A stretch of DNA of 64,000 nucleotides from Candidatus Glassbacteria bacterium (GTDB lineage Bacteria; Gemmatimonadota; Glassbacteria; GWA2-58-10): the NCBI GenBank assembly GCA_019456185.1, contig VRUH01000009.1, positions 6,019-70,018 of the forward strand, given 5' to 3'. The number at the start of each line of letters is the position of its first letter. The stretch's first letter is position 1. Below the pieces are notes generated by a model that was given only the letters and a program-made list of their open reading frames with translations, was not told the origin of the DNA and did no database searches. Position numbers and translations under genes: made by a program. Shown in pieces: positions 8,844 through 18,800 of the stretch.

Positions 8844-11555
8844 ATGTCACAGTCTCTATCAGAAGGAACTCCGCCGGAACGAGGAGAAGAAAAAATAACT
8901 CCGAGTAATATTATCAATAAATACTGTGCATTAGCTTCCCTGAAAAATGAGAGCGATGTGGAACAGTTCTTCATTTTGCCCCTGCTGGTCGATTTGGGGT
9001 ATAGCTCTGACTATTTAGAAACCAAAGCAAGTATTCATAAAGAGATGGTCGGTAAGGGCAAGAAGCGCAAACGGTACTTTCCTGATTATCTAGCCTACTC
9101 ACAAAAGGGAAAAGGGAAACCCGTTCTCATAATCGACGCAAAACACCCTGATGAGGCAGCGGAAGATGGTGTGGAGGATTCACAATTATATGCCTCAGTA
9201 ATCAGACGCCATATGACCGCTCCGAAACCAGACCAATATTGCGTCGGCATAAATGGGCACAAGCTACTAGTCAAGCACTATGATAGTGACAACATTATGC
9301 ACGACCTCAGTTTTGAGGATTTTGTGGATGGGAATGCAAAATTTGAGTTGCTCAAGCATGATTTGAGCAGAGAAGCGTTAGCCGTCCAACAGAAGACTAA
9401 GGCGCAAACCGAGGCTTTTGAATTTAGAACGGTCACCCCCCCGGACCTACCAAGCATATTTGAAATGTGCCATCGGAAGATTTGGAAAGCGGAAAAGAGG
9501 AGTCCCGCCTCAGCGTTTTATGAATTTGCTAAAATCATGTTTGTTAAGATCAGCGAGGATAGGAAATTGCACGAAAAGGTATCTTCGCAACCGCCAATAG
9601 GTCTAGTTGCTGGATATGTACCCAGAGAATATGTCCGTCTCTCCGTACATTGGATAAATGAAATGGAAGAGGTTACGGACAACCCAATCGATACAATATT
9701 GTTTTCGCAATTAGCCCAGTCAATTGAACTGCAAATCCTGCAAAAAGAAAAGAAGAGAATATTTGAACAAGGTGAAGGCATAAGACTAGCGCCGTCCACC
9801 GTAAAAGAAGTTATCAAAATACTTGAACATCTTGACCTTTACGCAGTAGATGAAGACTTGAATGGCAGACTGTTTGAAACATTCTTGACGGCTACGATGA
9901 GGGGGCAAGCATTGGGGCAATTTTTTACCCCAAGAGCGGTAGTGAAATTTATGGTCAAAATGGCCAAGCTCCGCGCATCGGCAGAACATATGGATAGAGT
10001 TATAGATGGCTGTTGTGGTACAGGCGGATTCCTGATTGAAGCAATGGCTAATATGAGTGAGACGCTCAATAATAATAAAGGCTTGAGTCAGATTGAAAAA
10101 GATACCCTTATTAAACAATTACGGACGGAAGCCTTGTGGGGTATAGATGCAGGACAAGACCCGCCAATTGCTAGAATCGCCAGATTAAATATGCTTCTTC
10201 ATAAAGATGGAGGAAGCCGAATTTACTATGCTGACTCGCTGGATAAGCAGTTACGAGTAGAAGCCGGATTACCTATCAGTACGAAACAGGAAATTGATGA
10301 ACTACGCACTATGTTAGTGACCGACAAGATAAATTTCACCACCATTCTTAGTAATCCACCATTCTCAATGACCTATGAAAGAAAAGACCCTAAAGAATTG
10401 AGTGTTCTGAATGATTATAGTCTCTCTATAGATGAAAAGGGCAGGCCGAGAACGTCTCTAAAATCCTCAGTTATGTTTATTGAGCGCTATTGGGATTTGT
10501 TAGAGAAGGGTGGCAGACTACTTACCGTAATGGATGATAGCGTCCTCAATACTCGAACTGCTTGCCCCTTCAGGGAATATATCCTAAACCATTTTGTGAT
10601 TAAGGCAGTAATCTCACTACCAAAAAACGCGTTTGTCAAGGCTCAGGGTTCAGTATCCACATCCGTGTTATACCTTAGAAAAAAAACTGTCCCGTTAGAG
10701 CCTCAGCCAAGCATATTTATGGCATTATGTGTGAACATAGGGCACAACGACTCTGGAAAAGAACGCCCGCAGCTTAATGAATTGCCTCAGATTTTGGAAC
10801 GCTATCGCCAGTTTGAAGAAACCGGGAAATTAAGCGAGCAGTCATCCACCACAGGGTTCATAGTCGATAGTCTGTTGTCTAATAATCCCACCAAGCGACT
10901 TGATGCTCAATTCTTTAATCCACGATATTTCACCAGCATGAATTTGCTTGAGAAAATAGCCCAAGAACGCAAGTGGAAAGTTTTTCCGCTGGAAAGTCTG
11001 CTAATAGATAGTAAAGAGGCGCTCACTGGTGGTGCAACGCCTTTAGGAGCTGCCTATCCTGATGAGGGTGCGAAGTTCATTCGAGTTCAAAATGTTCGCC
11101 CAAACCGTCTAGTTTGGAATCCAGAAGTAGACCACTGTATTGACTCCCATACTCACACCGTTACCTTGAAAAGGTCACAACTAAGAAAAGATGACGTGGT
11201 ATTTACTATAACTGGTTCTTATGGTATTGCCGCTGTTGTTCCTGACCACTTCGGAGAGGCCAATATGAATCAACATAGTGTACGTATTCGCGTGAATGAC
11301 GATGTGCTTCCTGAATATTTGAGCGTCGTTCTAAATACAGAACTTTGTCGTCCGCAGATAGATAGGGCAGCCACTGGCTCATCTCGGTTGGCTCTTGATT
11401 ACACGTCTGTCAGAAAGTTAAGAATTTTACTTCCACCAAACAAAGACGAACAGGCCAAGATAGTAAAATCTGTAATGGATAAACTGATTCAATCTATCAA
11501 CCTACGCAATCAGTCTGAACAACTTGAATCTCAAATGTTACAGGTGTTGAATTAG
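8844..11555 (+). CDS. Single-chain restriction-modification enzyme (type I-like nuclease + N6-adenine methylase + specificity domain)
   Basis: 903 residues with three parts. Residues about 20-120 resemble the HsdR N-terminal nuclease (FPDYLAY...VLIIDAKHPDE, a PD-(D/E)xK pattern). Residues about 210-670 are an HsdM-like methyltransferase (QFFTPRAVVKFMV, SAM motif DGCCGTGGF from 388, catalytic NPPF at 504-507). From about 711 to the end is one HsdS-like target-recognition domain with a helical tail. No helicase motor is present, so it fits a type IIG/IIL-style enzyme that cuts and methylates alone. The gene is visibly AT-rich and uses different codons from its neighbours, which suggests horizontal acquisition. 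It sits between ftsK and lolA with no separate HsdR, HsdM or HsdS gene nearby. Confidence 0.88.
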   Translation: MSQSLSEGTPPERGEEKITPSNIINKYCALASLKNESDVEQFFILPLLVDLGYSSDYLETKASIHKEMVGKGKKRKRYFPDYLAYSQKGKGKPVLIIDAKHPDEAAEDGVEDSQLYASVIRRHMTAPKPDQYCVGINGHKLLVKHYDSDNIMHDLSFEDFVDGNAKFELLKHDLSREALAVQQKTKAQTEAFEFRTVTPPDLPSIFEMCHRKIWKAEKRSPASAFYEFAKIMFVKISEDRKLHEKVSSQPPIGLVAGYVPREYVRLSVHWINEMEEVTDNPIDTILFSQLAQSIELQILQKEKKRIFEQGEGIRLAPSTVKEVIKILEHLDLYAVDEDLNGRLFETFLTATMRGQALGQFFTPRAVVKFMVKMAKLRASAEHMDRVIDGCCGTGGFLIEAMANMSETLNNNKGLSQIEKDTLIKQLRTEALWGIDAGQDPPIARIARLNMLLHKDGGSRIYYADSLDKQLRVEAGLPISTKQEIDELRTMLVTDKINFTTILSNPPFSMTYERKDPKELSVLNDYSLSIDEKGRPRTSLKSSVMFIERYWDLLEKGGRLLTVMDDSVLNTRTACPFREYILNHFVIKAVISLPKNAFVKAQGSVSTSVLYLRKKTVPLEPQPSIFMALCVNIGHNDSGKERPQLNELPQILERYRQFEETGKLSEQSSTTGFIVDSLLSNNPTKRLDAQFFNPRYFTSMNLLEKIAQERKWKVFPLESLLIDSKEALTGGATPLGAAYPDEGAKFIRVQNVRPNRLVWNPEVDHCIDSHTHTVTLKRSQLRKDDVVFTITGSYGIAAVVPDHFGEANMNQHSVRIRVNDDVLPEYLSVVLNTELCRPQIDRAATGSSRLALDYTSVRKLRILLPPNKDEQAKIVKSVMDKLIQSINLRNQSEQLESQMLQVLN

Positions 11556-11699
11556 CGTCTTTTAAGGTAACTCACTCAGGATTTGAATAAAGGAAGCAAT
11601 GCCAATAGCGGGATAATTCCGTAATTTTTCCTTTTTCTCGACAAATCTGACAGCGGTCCCATATACTACCACATTTTCTATCATGAATGGCATCAACCG

Positions 11700-12386
11700 A
11701 TGAGAATTATCCCCCGGAAAACATGGTTTTATCCGCTGGTGCTTTTCCTGTTGGTTCCCGCAGCCGGCAGCGCCGCTGATTTCCAGGCCGTGCTGGCGGG
11801 CATCGACCGCTATTACGAGACGGTTTCGAGCCTCCAGGCCAGTTTCACCCAGCTTGTCGAGGTCCCCGTCCTGGAGAAAAGCGAGACTTTCAGCGGGACG
11901 CTCTTTTTCCTCAAGCCGAATCTGATCAGGCTCGAATACAGCAAGCCGGAAGGTCAGCTGCTGGTGGCCGACGGGACGGACTGGTGGTTCTACATGCCTC
12001 AACAGGAGGTCCCCCAGGTGCTGCGCGCGCCGATGAAACAGGAGCCGGGCGAGGCTCCGGTCTATATCCTCGGCGGCAGGATGGCCGAACGGTTCAGCGG
12101 CAGGCTGACCGGCACGGAAAGGCGCGGCGGAACGGAGTGCTATGTGCTGGAGCTCCAGCCGCGCAGCCGGACCGCCTACTACCGCTCCCTGCGCGCCTGG
12201 GTCGGTACCCGGACTTTCGCCACCCGGGCGGTGCGCTATGTCGACGAGAGCGGGAATTTCAATACGTTCGATCTGGCAGGGCACAGGGCGGGAATTGAGC
12301 TGCCCCCGGCGATGTTTTCGTTCGAGCCTCCTGCCGAGGCCCAGGTGCTGGAAGCGGAGTCTCCGGGCGGGGAGCGCGCGCCGTGA
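11700..12386 (+). CDS. lolA: Outer-membrane lipoprotein carrier protein LolA
   Basis: Periplasmic chaperone that shuttles lipoproteins from the LolCDE transporter to the outer membrane. 228 residues: signal peptide (1-25, ending GSA/ADF), then the LolA fold with recognisable segments (SLQASFTQLVEVP, ETFSGTLFFLKPNLIRLEY, QLLVADGTDWWFYMP). The C-terminal half diverges, as is usual in this family. The stop TGA overlaps the GTG start of the downstream AlkD-like gene (GTGA at 12383-12386), which implies translational coupling. The genome-typical GC content resumes here after the AT-rich restriction gene. Confidence 0.9.
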   Translation: MRIIPRKTWFYPLVLFLLVPAAGSAADFQAVLAGIDRYYETVSSLQASFTQLVEVPVLEKSETFSGTLFFLKPNLIRLEYSKPEGQLLVADGTDWWFYMPQQEVPQVLRAPMKQEPGEAPVYILGGRMAERFSGRLTGTERRGGTECYVLELQPRSRTAYYRSLRAWVGTRTFATRAVRYVDESGNFNTFDLAGHRAGIELPPAMFSFEPPAEAQVLEAESPGGERAP

Positions 12387-13150
12387 CCGACCCCGGCGCG
12401 CAGGATCATGAGGATTTATATCGACGGCAGATGATGACCAGGCCTGGCCGGAGAGATGGTTTGACAGCTCGGAACACGATCAAGCGCTTGGAGGCGATGG
12501 GCAGCCGGGAAAATATCGAGGGTATGGCCCGTTACGGAATTAAACCCGGCCGGGCGCTGGGTGTACCGATGACGGCTATTCGTGCCATGTCCCGCGAAAT
12601 CGGTGTCAACCACGCCCTGGCGCTGGAACTCTGGGACGAGGGTATCCACGAGAGCCGTCTGCTGGCCGCCCTGCTGGCCGACCCCGCGGAAGTGGACGGC
12701 GAACTGATGGATCTCTGGGCCGCGGCTTTCGACAGCTGGGCCTTGTGCGACACCACCTGCGGCAGCCTGTTCCGCAAGACCGTCGCTGCCTGGGAGAAAG
12801 CCGGGGAGTGGAGCCGTCGCGATGAGCTGTTTGTCAAGCGGGCTGGGTTCACGATGATGGCCTGGCTGGCGGTCCACGACAAGCGCGCGCCCGACAGCAG
12901 TTTCACTCCGCTGCTTAAACTCATCCGCCGGGGGGCGAAAGACGAACGCCCGCTGGTGAAGAAAGCGGTCAACTGGGCCCTGCGCCAGATCGGCAAGCGC
13001 AACGTGAGGCTGAACTCCAGGGCGATCGCACTGGCTGTGGAACTGGCCGGGACAGGAGGCAAGGCCGAGTGCTGGGTGGCTCACGGGGCTCTTCGCGAAC
13101 TGACCGGTAGCAAGGTCCAAGGCAGGCTCACCGCAAGGAAAGGGACGTAA
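12383..13150 (+). CDS. AlkD-like DNA alkylation repair protein
   Basis: 255 residues, all helical and HEAT-repeat-like, related to AlkD/AlkC DNA glycosylases that remove bulky or cationic alkylated bases. Family-typical segments are ESRLLAALLADP and FDSWALCDTTC, the region carrying the Asp and Trp used for lesion recognition in AlkD. No signal peptide. The GTG start overlaps lolA by 4 nt, so the two are probably co-transcribed. Membrane protein gene 13152 follows after 1 nt. A repair role is inferred from the family; some AlkD-like proteins have no known activity. Confidence 0.82.
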   Translation: MTDPGAQDHEDLYRRQMMTRPGRRDGLTARNTIKRLEAMGSRENIEGMARYGIKPGRALGVPMTAIRAMSREIGVNHALALELWDEGIHESRLLAALLADPAEVDGELMDLWAAAFDSWALCDTTCGSLFRKTVAAWEKAGEWSRRDELFVKRAGFTMMAWLAVHDKRAPDSSFTPLLKLIRRGAKDERPLVKKAVNWALRQIGKRNVRLNSRAIALAVELAGTGGKAECWVAHGALRELTGSKVQGRLTARKGT

Positions 13151-13151
13151 G

Positions 13152-14075
13152 ATGGGGACTGTCGAACGGATAATCTCCTCCCTGCGCCGTTCAGGCGCGC
13201 TGATTCTCAGCAATATCTGGCTGCTGGGCTGGGCGTTTCTCTATTCGTTCACCGGCCCGGTCCTTTTGCTGGGAGGCACCGGCCTGCCGGTGCTGTACTG
13301 GTGGCAAAAGGGACGCTATTTCGAGCCGGGGCTGCTGTTCACCGACCCGGCAGCGTTCGTGCTGGGCCACGGACAGCTTATCCTGTGGTCGCTGGCGGGC
13401 AGCTTTGTCGGTTTTGCGATCTACATAATCGTGCTGCTGTTCTACCAGGGAGCGCTGACAGGCGTGGTCGCCCGCGGGATTGTCCCCGGCGAACAGGGGG
13501 CGGGCAAGGTCGACCACATGGAGTTCTGGAGCGAGGGTTCCGCTCTGTTCGGCCACAGCATGGGGACAGCCACGCTGGCCTCGCTGCTGCCTCTGCTGCC
13601 GGGGCTGGCCCTGCTGGCATTCGTCTCGATCCTGGCCTTCAAGGTACCCGACCTCGTGGCTGGCGGACTGGGTTTCACATCGCCGGTGCTGATAATCTCG
13701 GTGGCCGGAGCCGTGGTCACGGGCCTGCTGACCGTTCTCACCGGCTGGCTGGCGTTTCTCTGGTATCAGTTCGCCCTGGCCGCCGCCAGGGTCGAGGGCT
13801 GCGCGGCGGGAGGGGCGCTGGGCAGGGCCTGGCGGTTTTTCACCTCCCGCTGGACGCTGGTTGTGGTCTTCGTGTTAGCCATGATCCTGCTCGGTTTCCT
13901 GAGCTGGGGCGTGTCAGCGCCGTTTTCGATGGGCGGCAAGTTCGTCCGGGACTGGAGCGCTCCGCTGGGCATGGCGATGCAGATTGTCGGGGCGCCGCTG
14001 GGGGCGGTGCTGGGTATCTTCATGAACCTCTGGCTCAAGTGCGCGCTGGTGGTGCTGTTTATCGACAACCGCTGA
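13152..14075 (+). CDS. Polytopic membrane protein of unknown function
   Basis: 307 residues with about five or six hydrophobic membrane segments (near 20-45, 75-105, 135-165, 170-205, 230-260 and 275-300). It starts 1 nt after the AlkD-like gene, and AAGGAAAGGGA lies upstream within that gene's end. No transport or enzymatic motif is recognised. The arrangement resembles DUF4013- or glycerophosphodiesterase-type membrane domains that pack several helices with no charged catalytic residues, but I cannot assign a family. Likely an inner-membrane protein in the lolA operon. Confidence 0.7.
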   Translation: MGTVERIISSLRRSGALILSNIWLLGWAFLYSFTGPVLLLGGTGLPVLYWWQKGRYFEPGLLFTDPAAFVLGHGQLILWSLAGSFVGFAIYIIVLLFYQGALTGVVARGIVPGEQGAGKVDHMEFWSEGSALFGHSMGTATLASLLPLLPGLALLAFVSILAFKVPDLVAGGLGFTSPVLIISVAGAVVTGLLTVLTGWLAFLWYQFALAAARVEGCAAGGALGRAWRFFTSRWTLVVVFVLAMILLGFLSWGVSAPFSMGGKFVRDWSAPLGMAMQIVGAPLGAVLGIFMNLWLKCALVVLFIDNR

Positions 14076-14092
14076 GGGATATTACGATCTAG

Positions 14093-14112
14093 GGGCGACG
14101 CATGCGTCGCCC
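14093..14112. repeat. REP-like palindrome, family A
   Basis: A perfect 20-bp palindrome, GGGCGACGCATGCGTCGCCC, with AG before it. Other copies are at 21825-21842, 22103-22122 and 22420-22439, clustered around a REP-associated transposase gene. Confidence 0.85.
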
Positions 14113-14188
14113 GCGCGGGCATTAGTGAGTCTCGGTAGTTTGATATGCCGGAGGGTAAAGACACAAGGAACACACTCCGCCAGTTTCA

Positions 14189-14250
14189 CGGGCACCCCTC
14201 TTGATAGAGGGGAATTTCGGGTGTAGGGGCGGACCCATCTGTCCGCCCGC
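14189..14250. repeat. MITE-like repeat, family B, reverse orientation
   Basis: Bases 14189-14213 are the exact reverse complement (25 of 25) of 22727-22751 and contain an internal hairpin around CCCCTC-ttgata-GAGGGG. It is followed at 14223-14250 by another inverted repeat GGGCGGA...TCCGCCC. It lies 24 nt upstream of the rimO start, so it may be transcribed in the leader. Confidence 0.75.
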
Positions 14251-14273
14251 TGAATTTGTGAGAGGAGAACGAG

Positions 14274-15647
14274 TTGCAGACAGATGCCGGTCGGGCTATT
14301 CCTGTCGGTCTGATTACCCTGGGCTGCGCCAAGAACGAGGTGGACAGCGAGTACATGCTGGCCGACCTTCGCAACGGCGGGTTCGAGCCGGTGGAGGACC
14401 TGGCCGTGGCCGAGGCGGTGGTGGTCAACACCTGCGCCTTTATCGAGCCTGCCCGCGAGGAGGCGGTGGAGACAATCCTCGAAGCCGCCCGTCTCAAACA
14501 GACCGCTGCCTGCCGGGTGCTGGCCGTGGTGGGCTGCATGGCCCAGCGCTACCGCGCCGAACTGGCCGAAAGTCTGCCCGAGGTGGATATTTTTATCGGT
14601 GTCGGAGCGGACCAGCGCTCGCTGCCGGACCAGCTCCGCGGCAGGCTGGGTATCGCCGCTCCCGCTTCCTGCGACCTTCCCGCTGTCCCCCGCGTGGTCG
14701 AGACCGCGGGCCAGGGCTGGGCCTACCTCAAGGTGTCCGAGGGCTGCAGCAACCGCTGCAGCTACTGCGCGATCCCGCTGATCCGGGGTTCGCTGGCCAG
14801 CCGCACCGCCGGGGATATCGTGGAGGAGGCCCGTTATCTTGAGAGCCTGGGCGTGAAAGAGCTGGTGCTGATCGCCCAGGATGTCACCGCCTGGGGCGCG
14901 GACCGTCAGGGTTCACCCGCCGGTTTGACCGGCCTGCTGGAAGATTTGCTGCAAGAAACCTCGGTCCCGTGGATCAGGCTGCTCTACACACACCCGGCTC
15001 GTCTGGACGAGCAGGTCCTGCGGCTGATCGGCGCGGAGGACCGGATCGTGCCCTATCTCGACATGCCGGTCCAGCATGCCAGCGACAGGATGCTGGAGCG
15101 CATGGGCCGCGGAGTGAACCGCGAGGAGATGATCGAGCTGGTCGGGATGGCCCGGCGGCTGGTTGACAATCCCGTGCTGCGCACCACGGTGATGGTGGGG
15201 TTTCCCGGCGAGGGCCGGCGGGATTTCGAGCAACTGCTGGAGTTTATCGCCCAGGTGCGGTTCGACCGCCTGGGCGCATTTGTCTACTCCCAGGAGGAGG
15301 GCACCCGCGCGGCCGACTGGCCGGACAGCGTTCCCCGCGCCGAGAAGGAACGTCGCCTGGAGGCGGTGATGGAACTCCAGCGGGATATCAGCGCCGAATT
15401 GAACCAAGCGCGGGTGGGCCGGACAGTCCCGGTGCTGGTGGAGCGGCAGGCAGCTGCCGATGAGGCTCCCGGCGGGCAATACCGCTGGGCGGGACGCAGC
15501 CGGGCGCATGCTCCCGAGGTCGACGGCCAGGTGTTTTTTACCGATTCAGTCGACGGGGAAAATTCAATCTCTCCGGGACGGATAATCCCTGTCTCGATCA
15601 CCGAAAGCGGCGACTACGACCTGTTCGGCGCTCCGGCCGCCGGGTGA
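14274..15647 (+). CDS. rimO: Ribosomal protein S12 methylthiotransferase RimO
   Basis: Radical SAM enzyme that methylthiolates an Asp of ribosomal protein S12. 457 residues: N-terminal UPF0004 domain (LGCAKNEVDSEYML, NTCAFI, GCMAQRY; cysteines for the auxiliary 4Fe-4S cluster), radical SAM core with CxxxCxxC in CSNRCSYC at about 158-165, and a C-terminal TRAM domain. The IPLIRGSLASR segment after the cluster and the LYTHPAR motif are typical of RimO rather than MiaB. The start is TTG 14274 with AGAGGAG 6 nt upstream. The repeat-bearing leader separates it from the lolA operon. Confidence 0.95.
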   Translation: MQTDAGRAIPVGLITLGCAKNEVDSEYMLADLRNGGFEPVEDLAVAEAVVVNTCAFIEPAREEAVETILEAARLKQTAACRVLAVVGCMAQRYRAELAESLPEVDIFIGVGADQRSLPDQLRGRLGIAAPASCDLPAVPRVVETAGQGWAYLKVSEGCSNRCSYCAIPLIRGSLASRTAGDIVEEARYLESLGVKELVLIAQDVTAWGADRQGSPAGLTGLLEDLLQETSVPWIRLLYTHPARLDEQVLRLIGAEDRIVPYLDMPVQHASDRMLERMGRGVNREEMIELVGMARRLVDNPVLRTTVMVGFPGEGRRDFEQLLEFIAQVRFDRLGAFVYSQEEGTRAADWPDSVPRAEKERRLEAVMELQRDISAELNQARVGRTVPVLVERQAAADEAPGGQYRWAGRSRAHAPEVDGQVFFTDSVDGENSISPGRIIPVSITESGDYDLFGAPAAG

Positions 15648-15872
15648 GCGAATGAGATGCGCGCCGCGGTCCTACAGGTTGTGTTTTTGGCGCGCCGGAA
15701 TTAAAATTATCCAGTCACGCCGTTTCAGCGGATGAAGCGGCGTTCGTGCACGGTCCCGGGCGGCCGGCGGAGACGAATGTCTCCGGGGATGTTTCGGGAC
15801 CGCAGACCGCGAGGGGTGCCGGCAGGGGATGCCGTATCCACTCGGGCAAATTTACCACTTTATGGGCCGACC

Positions 15873-18800
15873 ATGCCGACCATTTGTTCCGGAGCCAAAC
15901 CAGCCGCCAAGCATCTCGGGACAATTGCCCTCCTTGCCTTGCTTCTCTGTCTCCTGTTCGCGGTTCCCGCATTTGCCCAGGACCAGCCCGTTGTCGTCTC
16001 CAACGTCAAAGTTGAGCCTAACCCGTTCAGCCCCAACAACGACGGGGTCAACGAAACCACAAAATTCAGTTTTACGCTCACCGAAGCCTCCGCGGTCACA
16101 ATCGAGCTGGTCTGGTTTTCCAATCCGGTGGTGGTCGATGGCGTCACGCTGCATTCAGGCCCGCTCAACGACACTCTGCGCCTGGGCGACTCGGACGTGC
16201 CGTTCGCCTCGGATATGATTTATTTGGACAGTGCGGCTGTAAGCGGTCTCAACGAATACATCTGGGACGGCATGCTCGGCGCCCTGCAGGTGCCGGACTC
16301 GACTTATACCTACCTGATCCGCGCCGAGGACCTGGACGCCGACGACCAGTTCACCACCCAGCCGGTTACCGGTACTCTGCAGATCGACAGCAACCCGCCG
16401 GTAATCAGCTCGGTCGGAGTTTCACCCAACCCGTTCAGCCCCAATGGCGATAAGATCAACGACGAAGCGAATATTACATTTACCCTCTCGGGATTGCCGA
16501 ATAACGCGAAAGTAGGCGATATCGCCTTCAGCATCAGCTACGATAATGAAGGTAATCCAATATCATTCAATCTGGACACCGGGAATACGACCGACGAGTT
16601 TCTCAACAGCGACACACTAGACGTCCCTTTTGCGCCGATAAAGTTGCAGTTCATTCCGAAAAATCTGAACATCGAGTCTATCAGCTTTGTCATCCAGGGT
16701 GGACGGGTTCTGGATTCAGGGGACACCGTGGCGGTATCGTCCAATGTGGAAATCCCCGGCCATGATCAGGATAATCCAGCGGACCGCAGTGTGACTTCAC
16801 TGGTTAAATTCAGCTTCATCGATAAGGTATTCAACGAGGATGGGAGCCGTAACGACAATCCGAGCAATCTGGTGGAAGTGCGCACTTTTGCGGGCAACGT
16901 TCGGGTGGAGGTGAACAACAGCTCCAACGAGCAGGTGGCGTCATACCTCGAGCTCGATCCTCCGTTTATCGGTAACGGGTCATATACCGCATCGCTGGCA
17001 ACGGAACTGCCCGACGATACCTACACCTTCATCATCACCGCTGTTGACGAAAGCGGAAATCTGGCCAGGCAGACAGGCCAGGTGACCGCGATCAGCGAAG
17101 CCTTTGCGATATCAGGCTTGGTTGCATCTCCGGACACTATCAGCCCTGCGGACCAGAACAATCGATTGGATTTAACCACAATAAGCTACACCATAAACCG
17201 CGCCGGTACAGTGACACTGCAGATTTTCAGGGACAGCACCGCATTCGTCCAGAATAATCTGGTGAGAACTTTGTACAGTAATCGCGAGCAACAGGAAGGG
17301 TCTCACAATATTAGTTGGGATGGCAAAAATGATGTTGGAGAATTCGTCAGCCAAAATCTGGAACAGAATTACCGTGTTATTCTCTCGGTATTTGACCCGA
17401 TAACTTTTGAGACTACCGAATCCAGAACATTAGTCCGGGTAGATAATGCGCCGCCGGAAGAAGTATTTCTTTCTCCATTGCCGAGGAGAACGAATCAGGG
17501 TACTCTGGCTGTTGACGGACGCGCCAGTGCCAACGATTCGGTTATAATCTATCTCAATTCTGAAATTCAGACTATTACAGAGGCGGGTTCTACAGGTGTT
17601 TTCACAATTCAACTTGTTTTGGGCGGTGATGGCATTAAACGCATATTCGCGCATAGTTTCGATCGAGTCGGTAACGGCCCCACTGTCAGCGACACCCAGG
17701 CAGTTATACTGGACACTCAGCCACCGGTGGCGGTAGATACCGTAATTCGCTCAGGTGGTGAAAGAATTTCCCTGATCGGCACGCTGCTTACATCGTTCGG
17801 CCCCTCCGATACACTCGAATTAGTGCTCTCTGACACTTCCGGAGCCGCCACGGGAGTCGAACTGAGCAAGACCAGCCTGAGGGTGGCCGGTCCCTCAGGA
17901 CGGGAAATCAGCGGCAGCGTATTGTTGGTTGAACCGGATACGGTGCGGTTCGTTCCTGCGACCGAGCAGACAGCGCTGGGCACGGACACCTTGATCGCCA
18001 CGTTCGCCGACAGTCTAGGCAACCAGGGATCTCTTCGTGTAGTATTCAACCTCGGTCAGGCCCGGCCCGCGCCCAGCCTGGACAGCCTGAGTGTCAACCT
18101 GTCGCGCGGCGGGTATCTTAACAGCCTGCTTGACCTCTCGCAGAGCGGCAGTCAGTGGATTTTCACGGCCCATATCACCGACCACAGCGGCACCGGGCTT
18201 GACAGCGCCGCCAGCACGGTGGCGATGATCAACCGCTCGACCCAGGATATTATCGAGGGCGACTGGCGGGTGGTTAACGGCAATATCGAGTACACCGTTA
18301 CGCAGAATATCGCCACCGACGGCTCGATGGACGGCTGGTTCGTGCTGGTGATGGTTGTCAACGACGACGATCCGGCCACCGCCACCCTGGTCGGCTCCGA
18401 CTCGCTGTTCAACGACACCCGCCGTCCCGACACGCTGAGCGTGACAGCGGACTCGGCGAGAGTGGCAGTGACTCTTCGGGACATCATTCCGGGCTCCGGT
18501 GTGAGTCTGCTGCAAAGCAGGATCGACGTGCCGGCGGTTGCCTCGCAGCAGAAATCATTCACCAACGACGGGGACAGCACGCTGTTCGTGGAGTTCGATC
18601 CGCCGCTGGGCGCGGCGGGGATCTATTCGATCGATATCACGGTTTTCGACCGGGCGGGCAACTCGCGCCAGCTCACCCGCCAGTTCGCGATCGGCGGTGA
18701 ACAGGTGCGCCCGCGGGTGGTTGCGGCAAGCGAACCCTACGGCGGTCCGGTGCGCACGGAAGATATCACCCAGCCGCTGCGCTCGTGGGTTCTGCTGGAG

